Shown here: positions 54,675 through 64,000 of the stretch, in pieces | How positions within the stretch are numbered: position 1 is the stretch's first letter | Layout: each line of letters opens with the position of its first letter | DNA from: Actinomortierella ambigua | Lineage: Eukaryota > Mortierellomycota > Mortierellomycetes > Mortierellales > Mortierellaceae | Length of the DNA: 64,000 nt | Assembly (NCBI GenBank): GCA_016098155.1 | Contig: JAAAJB010000077.1 | Coordinates: forward strand, 1-64,000 | Direction of reading: 5' to 3' | The notes under the pieces: generated by a model | Told to the model about the DNA's origin: nothing | Seen by the model: the letters and a program-made list of their open reading frames with translations, nothing else | Database searches by the model: none | Position numbers and translations under genes: made by a program

Positions 54675-55741
54675 CTAGCCAAGCGAGGAACGGCGATTAG
54701 CAATGCTATAGAGAAGGGCATCTCTCTTGTATGACCATCCTCTCTATTATCACACAGTTGCGTGGCCAAGTTGTCGAGGGCACATAAAAATCTTGTGCGT
54801 GGAGGTGTTTTTGAGAATCAAGTGAGCTGAGTGCAAATCGAATGTATTTGGAGGTGAGGCGGGGGAATTATTGTGTATGCAGGGGTGCAGTGAGAGGGTC
54901 AGGACTCAGGCGTATGTGTGTGGTGGCGTCAAGTTTAATGTAAAGATTCAATTTGGAAGGCTGACCGGCAGGTGGCGAGGTAGGTGAGCATGGCTGGTGG
55001 CTGGTTGAATGAAGTGGATGATAAACCTGTGGCCGACTGGGGAGGAAACTTTATTGCAGCAAAATCAAGAGGAGGCATCAGGTGTGGGCATTGGTTTGCT
55101 CGCTATCCAGTTGAACTTCATGCTCGGAGTGAGCATGATTTGGTCAAACTTCCTCACCTGGAATAGGTGCTCCAGCTTCATGTACCCAGGAAAATGATAT
55201 GATAAGGTATCTGCTTCCGCTCCCATCATGCACTTGTCTTCTCGGCAGCATGGGTTGAATGTTTATTGTCTAGCAATTGTTTGGGATGAAGTTGCAAAAG
55301 CAGCAGAGAAAGAAAAAGACAAAGGAATTGCACCGCGAGGCTCTTGCAGTGCTTGCGGGCCGACATCCAGCCATGATATCGTGGCATAATTCACCGCAGG
55401 ATCGAGGAGGTGTAGGCTTATGCCAGCTGGCTGCGAGACACTAAATGCGGCGCTCGGTATTCTGTTGTTGGCAATGTCAATCGTGAAGAGGAATGACCAA
55501 GGTCGCGCTCGATGGCTCCCATACAATCGCTGCAGGCGTCCAACGCAGGTGTCAGCCGCTATCAACACCAGCACATCAGCCCCGGACGATCATAACAACA
55601 GCCATGGCTGTGAACATCGCCCTGAATCAGCAGGGGACGGCGATGGCCGGCCACGCAAGGACTTGAAACTAGTAAATATATATTTATGATGTTGTGTATG
55701 ATGTATAAATTTGAGGTTGCTAAAAGCTCCATAAATCGTGT
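54675..55741. other. Intergenic with one ambiguous frame
   Basis: About 1.07 kb. A minus-strand frame ending at 55263 (about 100 codons) has protein-like composition (for example RPWSFLFTIDIANNRIPSAA) but no ATG start or splice context that I could confirm. Nothing else was seen. Confidence 0.4.
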
Positions 55742-58700
55742 CTAAATGCTGATCTCGACCATATGGCTATCGTTGTATCGACCAGTCTCCTTGTCGCTAT
55801 GGTTGTTCGTGCCATCACTCTCATCACTCTCATCCCCCTCTTCCTCCTCGTCCCCGTCCTCCTCCTCGTCTTCCTCCTCCACTGGCTCATGATTAAAGTC
55901 AAAGAAGGAGCGCCAGGAGGACGATCCTTTTCTTCGAGTTGGCTGCTTTGCTTGTCCACCATTGGCCCCTAGGGTCCTCTTGCTTCTGGTCGTGAAACGC
56001 AAATCCTCATTCTCCATGGCCAGCTCATGCATCATCTCGGTGTACATTAGTGCCTCGACCTTGGCCTGCTGGACTTGCTCCTCGAGCTTGAGGCACTTGT
56101 TGTGCATCCGCATCCGAAACTCGATTAGCACCTGTTGGTGATCCGCGCGCTCTTGCTCCAGTTGTTTCAGTAGCGCCGGCACTTGCTTCTCGTAGGCGTT
56201 CAGACGATGCTCCAGCCGGTGAAAGTCGTGCGAGCGTCGCTTGTGTGTCGCGAGCGTCATCGGCCCAGGCTGTGAACTGAGCTGGAGGTCACCATCATCA
56301 TGGTCGCCACGACGACGTCGACGACGGTGTCGTTGCTGTTGGCTCTCGAGGTCATCGTTGTCCCCCAAAACAACACCGTCACCACTACTATCACCATCAA
56401 CATCATAATAGTCGTCATCATCGTCATCATTTTCAGAGTGGCTTCTGTGGACCTGCCGGTCGTGTTGGCTAGGACCAATGTAGTCATCTTCGTACTCGAG
56501 AACCATGAGTCTCTCGCGCAATCGGCGCGCCTCATCCTGCATGTCACTCAGTTCTTCCTCCAGTTCTTCGATCTATTCGGTATTGAAGATGGGTAGGTGA
56601 AGAATAGCGTCCCCTCCTCCCTTACATGTTAGTCACATCTTCCCATTTTTGTACATTGGTCTCATTGGGTAGTAGAACGAAACCCCTCCCCTTCCCCTCC
56701 TCAACTTACGCGATCCTGCTTAATGAGCCTCTCGTGTAGATACTCTTCCTGTATGATGAGCTGCTCGTTGTGGACTTTTGAGCGCCAGGCCATAAAGTTT
56801 TCGTCCATCGAAGTCATCTGCTCTTTGGACTTACTGGCTTCCTCTATTCTCGGTTTACCAGCAGTGTCATTAGAATAAACATGTCAGAGGGGAATCCAGG
56901 GTCATACTGTAGTACACCATCATCACCATCATCACTATCATCAGCACCACCAACCACCATCGCCATCACCATCACCACCACCATCGCACTATCTTCATCA
57001 CTATCATCAACCCCCTCCCTACAACAATAAAGAGACATATCGTTACCTGTCAGGACTTGCTTTTCCAGCTCCGCTGTCTGCTTTGTCTGCAGGAGCTTCT
57101 CTTCCAGCGACCCAACCTGTTCCTGCGCCAACGATAAGGCCAGCTCACGATGACGCACCGTACGGTACAGTTGGTCAACATATGCCAGCATCGGCTCCGG
57201 CGCCGCCCCTCTTCCACCTCCTGTATACTGCTGCTGCAGATGCTGTATATGTTGCGCATGCTGCCCCAGCTGCTCTTCCGTGAGAATGCCAAGGCCCGGC
57301 GAGGAGTCTGGTTCGGACGAGGTATGGGTCAAAGACGATGGACCGGCGATGGACGACAGTGTGGACGAGATACGAAGAGGGTGTGGTGTCGGTGATGCTG
57401 CTGCTGCTGTTGTTGCTATAGTTGATGACGACGAAGATGAGGATATTGATGCTGTACTGGCCACCGCTCCAATCATGTCCGCCGTGCTTTGTGGTTGTTG
57501 CTTCTTTTTGTGAAAGAAGGATGTTTCGCTCACTGTAAATGGTCCAAATCCTCCCCCTCCCCCTCCCCCAACGCCTCCTCCGGGATGGCTTGTCTCTTGG
57601 CCGATCCATGCCGACAATGAGCTCCTTCGCTTCCCGACCGTGGCGCCAACAACGGCAGCAGCGACCTTGCTGAACGCCGACTGGGCCAAGGACGGCGTGG
57701 ATGGTTGGAACGAGGGGGACGAGGACGAGGACGAGGATGGCAACATCGAAGAAGGGTTGGATGATGATAATGGTGGTGGTGGTGATGAGAAGGACGACGA
57801 GGACGATGATAACAATGAGGACGAGGATATTAAGGATGTCGTTATTGTCATCGGTGGCGACCCCACCACTAGCTTGGACGAGAACGGCGAAGAGGGAAAA
57901 GTCAGCGAGTTGGACCGTCCCTTGGCAGCAGCTGCGGGCAAGTTGAAACCGATGGACGAGGAAGGTGATGGGGACGAGGCTGAAAAGAGTGTTGGAGATG
58001 AGGGCAAGGACACGGGCAAGGACGATTGGATGAAGAGCGGTCGAGGAGGTGCCAGCTCTGGATCGTCTGGATGGAAGAGTGCCGGAGGGTAGGAAATGAT
58101 GGCGTTCAAGCCCTTGGACGACGAAGAAGACGACGAAGAGGAGGACATCGACATGGTCATCGGTGGACCACCACCACCACCACCTACTGGAGTAGCTGAC
58201 TTGCGTCCTCTGAAAAAATCAAAGATGGAACTTCCCGAGTGATGACTAGAATCCTCTCGCTCCCAACCGGTCTTGCCACTACCACTACTACTACCAGTAC
58301 CACCACCACCGGGTCCTCCTCCTGCTGTAGGAGGTATCTGCGGCAGCCTCTGTGCCGGAAAGTAAGGCGCTGCAGCCCCACCACCACTGCCCCCTGAGCT
58401 GCCACCGATCTCTACGACGATTGCTTCGTCCCCTTCGACGGACGTTGGTGCGAGTGAAAATCGCTTGGAAAGGGTTGGAGGAAGGGAGGAGGATGAGGAG
58501 GTCGCTGCTGCCGCTGTTGTTGTAACTGCGTGAAGCGGTTGGTTCATCTGTTGAGGTACAGGTTTGATCGCGGTGATAGCCTGTTGTGGCCGTCGCCACA
58601 TTGCTGCACCGGTGGCCTTGGACAGGGATCCGTTGCGGCTCTTGTGGATGGGCGGAGGCGGTTGCTGGTATTTGCCTGTTGCCACGGTTGGTGCTGTAGA

Positions 58701-59750
58701 GAAGGAGGAAGAGGCGGAGGAAGAAGAAGAAGTAGAGGAAGATGATGCTGAAGGGGTAGCAAAGTAGGATGTGCTGGCGGTTGTAGACGGAGTAGAGGAT
58801 GTGGATGGATGCTGATGTTGATGGTCCGCCGCAGCTGAGCCGATGAGTGAATTCGAGAAGCCCAAGGTTGATGCTACCGCTGCGATGGCCTTGGTCCGTA
58901 CGGTTGATGTCGAGGTCATAGTGGTCCCATGGGTGATGGTGGTGGTGGCTGTGGAGGGTACCGGGTGACTGAATCGTAAGGCCAGGTCCTCGTCACCCGT
59001 GAGTGAGACGGCGCTGTCGGCACCAGAGATAATGGCACGATGATGGCGCTGCCGCTCCTCGAGCCTCCTAGCCTCTTCATCCTGTTTGGTTGTATCGGCT
59101 TTTTCTTCCTTTTGACCATCCACCTTCGAGCTTATTTCGCCAACGGCCTCGATCAGATCGTGCGGCAATGGCGGGGAAGAAGAAGAGGAAGAGGAGGAAG
59201 GTGTTATAGAGCTGGTATTCTTGGATTGCTGCCCGATCTCCGGAACGGTGGTGGTGGTGGTGGCAGCGGTGGAGAGTGTTGGCGAGAGCAGGTCGACAGA
59301 GTGCGAGTCACAATCCGAAGGGGATGAAGGTTGCTTGGGGAGAGTGTACCAAAGCTGTTTGGTGCGAATATGTAGAGGTAGAACTTGTGGTGGTTCGTTA
59401 TTTTGTGGTATCGGGGTAGAGTTCTCATCTGGAAGAGATGGTGTCGAAGGATGTTGTTGCTGCTGCTGCTGAAGTCGTTCTTGCTCAATGTCATAGCCGT
59501 AGTGGTTAGGCCCGTATCTTTGAAAGCGGCCTCCACCACCAAGAGCCGATCGCCGGTGACTATTGCTGCTAGCGGTTGGTGTAGAGTCGACATTGCTAGC
59601 ACTGTTGTCTTGGCACGACGAGGGGGTGGTGGTCAGTTCTGAAAGGCCATCGCAGTTTTTGTCCTGGGATCCGCATTGGTCTGGAGAGGCGAATGGCCAG
59701 CCAAGCGTCTTCCGGTTGTCGCCTTCTGCAGGCATATTAACTGTTGTCAT
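55742..59750 (-). CDS. Large Ser/Thr-rich protein with C-terminal coiled coils
   Basis: Three exons (57047-59750, 56710-56843, 55742-56572) encode 1222 residues. The first 800 residues are disordered: long Ser, Thr, Pro, Gly and Gln runs with a few conserved-looking patches. From about residue 830 coiled coil takes over: LTEEQLGQHAQHIQHLQQQY, VDQLYRTVRHRELALSLAQE, NEQLIIQEEYLHERLIKQDR and IEELEEELSDMQDEARRLRE. After an acidic Asp-rich and Arg-rich insert a second coiled coil follows (RLEHRLNAYEKQVPALLKQL to about YTEMMHELAMENEDL). The end is acidic (Glu/Asp-rich). The small middle exon lies inside the coiled coil, and both joins are in frame. No motor, kinase or membrane segment is seen. A scaffold or polarity-type role is only a guess; the family is unrecognised. 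Confidence 0.8.
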
Positions 59751-59950
59751 GGTGTTTGAGAGGATGGGTGTAGAGGAATGTAGAGTGGAAGTGTCGAAGG
59801 TTATCGGTGATCAAGACCTCTCTGTGGAAGGTGTATGGTGGGGAGGTTGAAAGGAGTGGAGAGGTTAATTTTCAGGACAGAAGAGAGTGAGTGTGGCTAG
59901 TTGGGTAATTAGGCGACGGGTGATGACCCCGCCAAAATAGAGGAGAAAAG

Positions 59951-59982
<32 letters not shown>

Positions 59983-60730
59983 AAAAGAAAGAGAAATACA
60001 GAGGAATGACTCTATGAGTCTTATGTCCTCTATCACATCAAGAAGAGAAGGACCTTGGATCCCTGTTTGCTTGACAAATCATGGCCAAAACGTTTGAGTG
60101 GCCAAAGCACAGTGGGGTCGAGCCATCGCGTGCAAATGTACCGAAACCTCATTCGATGGTGGTAGGAACAAGATAAACGGTTGTCACAGGAATGGGAATA
60201 TCCCTCTCTTTCACACATACGAATATGACAGGATGCCTATTTTGTGTCTGCTGGTGCTGAGGTGCAGGCAAGTAGCAAAGAGTGCGCTGTTCGAAAACGT
60301 CCGTCCCCCACGCACCAGAGTAGAATCTACATGTAGCATATTTACAGGTGCTAGCCACCTCTCTCTCTCCAACCATCCAGACCAGTACCGGACCTGTAAC
60401 ATACACAACAACAAAGGGTCCTCCCGGTTGGAACGAGATGCTCCCCCCCTTTTTTTTAATATGCGATTCCTCAACCGACCCAGCCAGATCACTCACCTAG
60501 GCTCCAGAATCTAGGCTCACCAGGGCGGTCTGGGATTCCATTTCAAGAAGCTGTAAAGGAGTCGACTCTCCGTTTTGTCTTCTACAAGGTCAAGGGCCCA
60601 AAGATTTGGGTGAATTATTGTGGTATTGTGCTAATGCAAAGGGGATGCCAGTACTATGATACAAAGAAACAAAAAGAAAAAAAGAAAAGAGTACAAGGGG
60701 AAAAGGGGGGGGGTGGCAATGGGTGCAAAG
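59751..60730. other. Intergenic
   Basis: About 980 bp upstream of the coiled-coil gene and downstream of the Zn2Cys6 gene, both on the minus strand. A (GA)n run is at 59951-59977. No gene was seen. Confidence 0.5.
59951..59977 (+). repeat. (GA)n microsatellite
   Basis: A perfect GA run about 200 bp upstream of the coiled-coil gene's start. Confidence 0.9.
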
Positions 60731-63700
60731 CTACAATTCTTCGTCTTCGTCTTCGTTGTCATATAGTTTCCATTCCTCCTCAGAGTCGCTGTCGTCGTCG
60801 TCCACGATCTGTGACATGGGCAATGTTGCCGCCTCGTATTCATCCTCATCGCTAGGCTCTGCAGCGCCAAACATGGCACCAAACCGTGTAGAGCCCATGG
60901 AGGTGACCATCCTATCTGCGGTCCCATCCACGCTATCAAAATAATCGTCCTCCTCGCCTTCGCTACCGCCGATGGTATCAGGACTGGCGTTGCGACTACC
61001 AAGACCACGCAATGTCGATCGATCAGAAGCTCTACCACTAGACAGCAGGCTCCTGGCACGGCGCGGCTCCTGGGAACGATCGTTCTCCTGCTCGTCCGCG
61101 AATCCTGCAAGAGAATGAAACAGTGCATCTTCATCGGCCAACAGCTCGTCCTCCGCGGCCTCAAACTGCTCGACCACTTTGTGGAACTCATCAAGATCGG
61201 GCTCCGAGCCAGAGTCTTCAACCCCCTCCATCGCCTTATCGTTGTCCTCTTCCTCTTCCTCTTCCTCCTCGCTGTCAAGCAAATAATCCTCTTCCTCACT
61301 CTCAGAGTCCTCCTCCTCCTCCTCATCGTCGTCGTCGTCATCCTTCTCCTCCTCTTTGTCTTTGTCCAAGCGGCTGCTTTGACTGGTTGCCGCTCCCTCT
61401 GCGCCTGGTCTGCCTCCTGAATATATACCCAGCTCTTCATCCAGAATGTCGGCCAGCTGGTGGTCCTGCGCTTGGTGGCCCTCCGGCCCCTTGCGAAACA
61501 TAGCCAGCAATTTCCGAGCCTTGCCCATCACGGCCGAGACTTCATTTCCTCCTGGCACCGGTTGTCGGAGGCGAGCCAATTCACCCGGCGGCAAGGGTTC
61601 GTTCTCCTTCTCCTTCTTCTTCTGCGAGGCGATCTGCATCCGCTCATCCCTACTACGGTACCGCTCGTCATCATCATCATCACTGCTGTCATCCTCGTCG
61701 CCGTTGTTATTGTTGTTCTTGCTTCCGGTACCAAAGATGCGCCGAGACGCGCCCGTTGTGGAAAGCAGTGTGCCATCCACAGTCGCCAGAGGTAGTTTCG
61801 ATGAGCTCGCCCGTGACGCGCGGCTGCTGCTCGGCCCTGTATAGCTAGCCGAACCACCCCCTGTATCGCTGACCCCGGCCCCGATGGACGATGCTCGCGA
61901 GGTGGCGGCTGCAGTTTGCGCGGCCTCCTTTTCACGCAGCTTTTGGAGATAGTCTAGTCGCAGCTTTTGGACCTCTCGGTCTTCGAGCTGGCCCTGTCGG
62001 CCCAGCTTGATCGCAAACTCGGCCACGACCTCCTGAAGAATCATGCCGAGTGCAATCTGTGATGTCAGGTCGAGCGATTCAAAAATGTCGGGGCTTGGCA
62101 GGATGTAGGTGAAATAGTAGGTGGTGTAGTGATGCAGCGCACGCAATAAAGAGTCCTCCGGGGGCGCTGAATAAAATTTCAGTGCCAAGAAGCAAAATGG
62201 AAAAAAAAAAAGACAAACATACAAACAAACAAATGTGAGTGCGCTGCTCTGTCGTCGAAAGAGTTCAAGCTTCATCATGCGGTCCGGCAACGTCCCCACA
62301 AAATAAAAACTTACGACACAGCGAAGGGCCAATTTCCGAATCATCAATAGTGTCCCAGGGTTTCCAGGTCTTGGCATATTGAACTTTATCCCGGACAGCA
62401 TCCTTTCCATCAATGGACTTGCCAAACTTGTTCATGAGACTCCATGCCTTGGAAGGTTTAGCCTTTGCCTGTAGTGGTGGGTCACTTGTCCTTGCCTGCT
62501 TCTGCAAATCCTGCGTGGCGCGCTTGCCGTCCGCGACATCGCCATCATCGCTGGTAGAGTCCGCCTCCGCTCTGCCTGCAGAGCGCCTGCTCCTTTTTTG
62601 CTTCTCTGGATTGATCACGCCCATCTCCTGTTGAAGCATCGTGGACTGCTGGAGTTGCTTGGCCAAAGCTTGCGTCTCCCTTGGGGTCGACCTGGTATTG
62701 TAGGCCCTCTTCGTCTTCAGGGCATCTTCCTTCCATGTTGTGCTCAGCTCCGTCACGTCCAACGCACGCTTGGTAATAAAGACGCCGTCGACCACCAATT
62801 TCTTTTGACCTCCGTCATGTGGTGTGGCTACCGCAGGCTGATCTGTCTTGGCGTCATTGCCTCCCTCCGTGGCCTCATCCGCGGTGCCATGCCGACGACG
62901 CTCAATGCTCCCTTGCAAGGCATGAAGATGTGTCCCTAGAACACCCTTGCGGGCGGTACTTTTCCCGTGCTTGGACTCTCGTCTAGTCAAATCCAGGTCT
63001 CTAGTGCCCGCAGTATCTAGCTGAATCTTGCTCAGGGTAGATCGATTATCCTCATTCTCCACCTCCTTCTGCGGATTTCTGTCCTGGCGTGAGTCTTCGT
63101 CTGGACGAAGGCGACTGTCGTCTCCAGCCTTACCACCCCTCTCTGAGGGTCCACCGCCATCGTTGTTGCCCTTGCGAGGCTCCTCACGTCCCGTGAAAGC
63201 AATGGGCATGCCTCTACGATCGCGCCGAACAAATGCCAGGGCCTGCTCGTCATCCTGAATGCGGAGTGGGAGGTTCTCGGCGGCCGTGTTGCGTGGAAGG
63301 AACATGGCTGTAAACTTGCGGCGCAATACTTCTCGCTCAACGGCTTCGGGATCCTCGCTAGCCCTCCGCTGCTGCTGCCGGACCAAAGCCGGCCGAGCAA
63401 TGTTCCTCGCCACATACTCGCACCGATCCGGGTGGATCGAGTGGTAGCATTGTGCGCAGACGGGGCGCTCACCCGAACAGTTGAAGCCTTGCAGCTGGCA
63501 AGGGAAACACGTGTTGTAGTACTCGACATGCTTGTAGACAGGATCTAGGTACTCAATCTTGACCTTGCTCGTCACCTCCAGCTCATCGGCTGCCTCTGGC
63601 CGCAAAGGCGCATTTGCCGGCGCACTGGTGGTAGCAGCAACAGCAGCACTGGATCCAGTCGCAGTATCCACCTCCATCCTCTCGTCGCCGTCAGAGCCAT

Positions 63701-64000
63701 CCTCCACCAGCTTCCTGTCCTTGCCCTTGCCCTTGTCCTTGCTCTTGTCCTTGCCCGTGTCATTCGCCGTCCGTCCCTTCGCCGCCTCTAGATCCAACCG
63801 TGTTGCAATCTTGGGCGGGCGCAGTTGGTACGAGATAGTCGAGCGAGCTGCGCGCGCGGCCTTCCACAGCTCCTGAGCGACACGTTTATCGGTGATCAGC
63901 CGACTATTGACTCCGCTGACGATCGTACGGAGCTTATCGACTTTACGCTGGACGGTGGGCATACGCAGCTCGCTCGGCCGGTACCGGAGGTGGTCGGTGT
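60731..64000 (-). CDS. Zn2Cys6 protein with an Rrn9-like segment and acidic C-terminus (may be 5'-partial)
   Basis: Two exons (62315-63962 or beyond, and 60731-62166) encode at least 1027 residues from the ATG at 63962. The frame stays open to the window edge with protein-like codons (HLRYRPSELR), so the true start may lie outside. At about residues 150-185 is a C-x2-C-x6-C-x6-C-x2-C-x8-C array (CFPCQLQGFNC to CYHSIHPDRC), the spacing of a fungal Gal4-type binuclear zinc cluster. A disordered basic region follows. Just after the intron comes PPPEDSLLRALHHYTTYYFT and TSQIALGMILQEVVAEFAIKL, which resembles the Rrn9 domain of the RNA polymerase I upstream activation factor. The last 250 residues are very acidic Asp/Glu/Ser. 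A nuclear, chromatin or rDNA transcription role is plausible; the Rrn9 link is tentative. Confidence 0.75.

Noticed and set aside
55263..55574. Minus-strand frame of about 100 codons with beta-strand-like composition
   Set aside because: No ATG start, a stop lies immediately upstream, and no acceptor was convincing; kept only as a remark in the intergenic entry.

Overview
The window is a gene-dense nuclear contig piece from a fungus. The genes are split by many short GT-AG introns (mostly GTAAG/GTATG donors and TAG/CAG acceptors). Typical fungal or eukaryotic housekeeping genes are present: mitochondrial GTP/GDP carrier, IPP isomerase, glyoxalase II, THO2 and U6 snRNA. UPF0538, a metazoan-like long THO2 and AIG1-like GTPases are unusual in yeasts and point to an early-diverging fungus. 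Mucoromycota, perhaps Mortierellomycotina, is my inference, not something proven by the sequence. Exon boundaries below were worked out by hand from splice sites, and in every multi-exon model the summed exon length is a multiple of three.

Layout. 0.5-6.3 kb: SAM-dependent thiol/thiopurine methyltransferase (-), glycolipid transfer protein (+), mitochondrial GTP/GDP carrier (-). 6.8-16.5 kb: five co-oriented minus-strand genes, namely a His/Gln-rich repeat protein and four paralogous C2-domain proteins that share a C-terminal basic plus Gly/Ala-hydrophobic segment. The first of the four ends in a CBM5/12-like carbohydrate-binding module. 16.5-20.1 kb: gene-poor. 20.1-27.2 kb: Fe(II)/2-oxoglutarate-type oxygenase (+), glyoxalase II (-), membrane-anchored serine beta-lactamase-like protein (-), and a single-pass Pro/Gln-rich membrane protein ending in six CX3C pairs (-). 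27.7-44.9 kb: a 2497-residue THO2 (+), an isoprenylcysteine methyltransferase-family membrane protein (-), U6 snRNA (+), a non-canonical poly(A)/uridylyl transferase (+) and IPP isomerase (+).

45-64 kb: a 291-bp hAT-like MITE with 8-bp target duplication, an AIG1-like membrane GTPase with an altered P-loop (-), a small secreted Cys-rich protein (+), a Ser-rich protein with a candidate Atg8-interacting motif (+), and a three-exon secreted Cys-rich peptide on the minus strand that is too fragmented to show as one ORF. Then come UPF0538 (+), a 1222-residue Ser-rich coiled-coil protein (-), and a Zn2Cys6 protein with an Rrn9-like segment and a long acidic tail (-, running to the window edge).

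Several gene pairs are tail-to-tail with 160-370 bp between stop codons. TATA-like boxes lie about 80-115 bp upstream of the start codon in at least six minus-strand genes. Two 10-N assembly gaps sit beside simple repeats at 17746-17755 and 50568-50577. No tRNA, rRNA or CRISPR was found.
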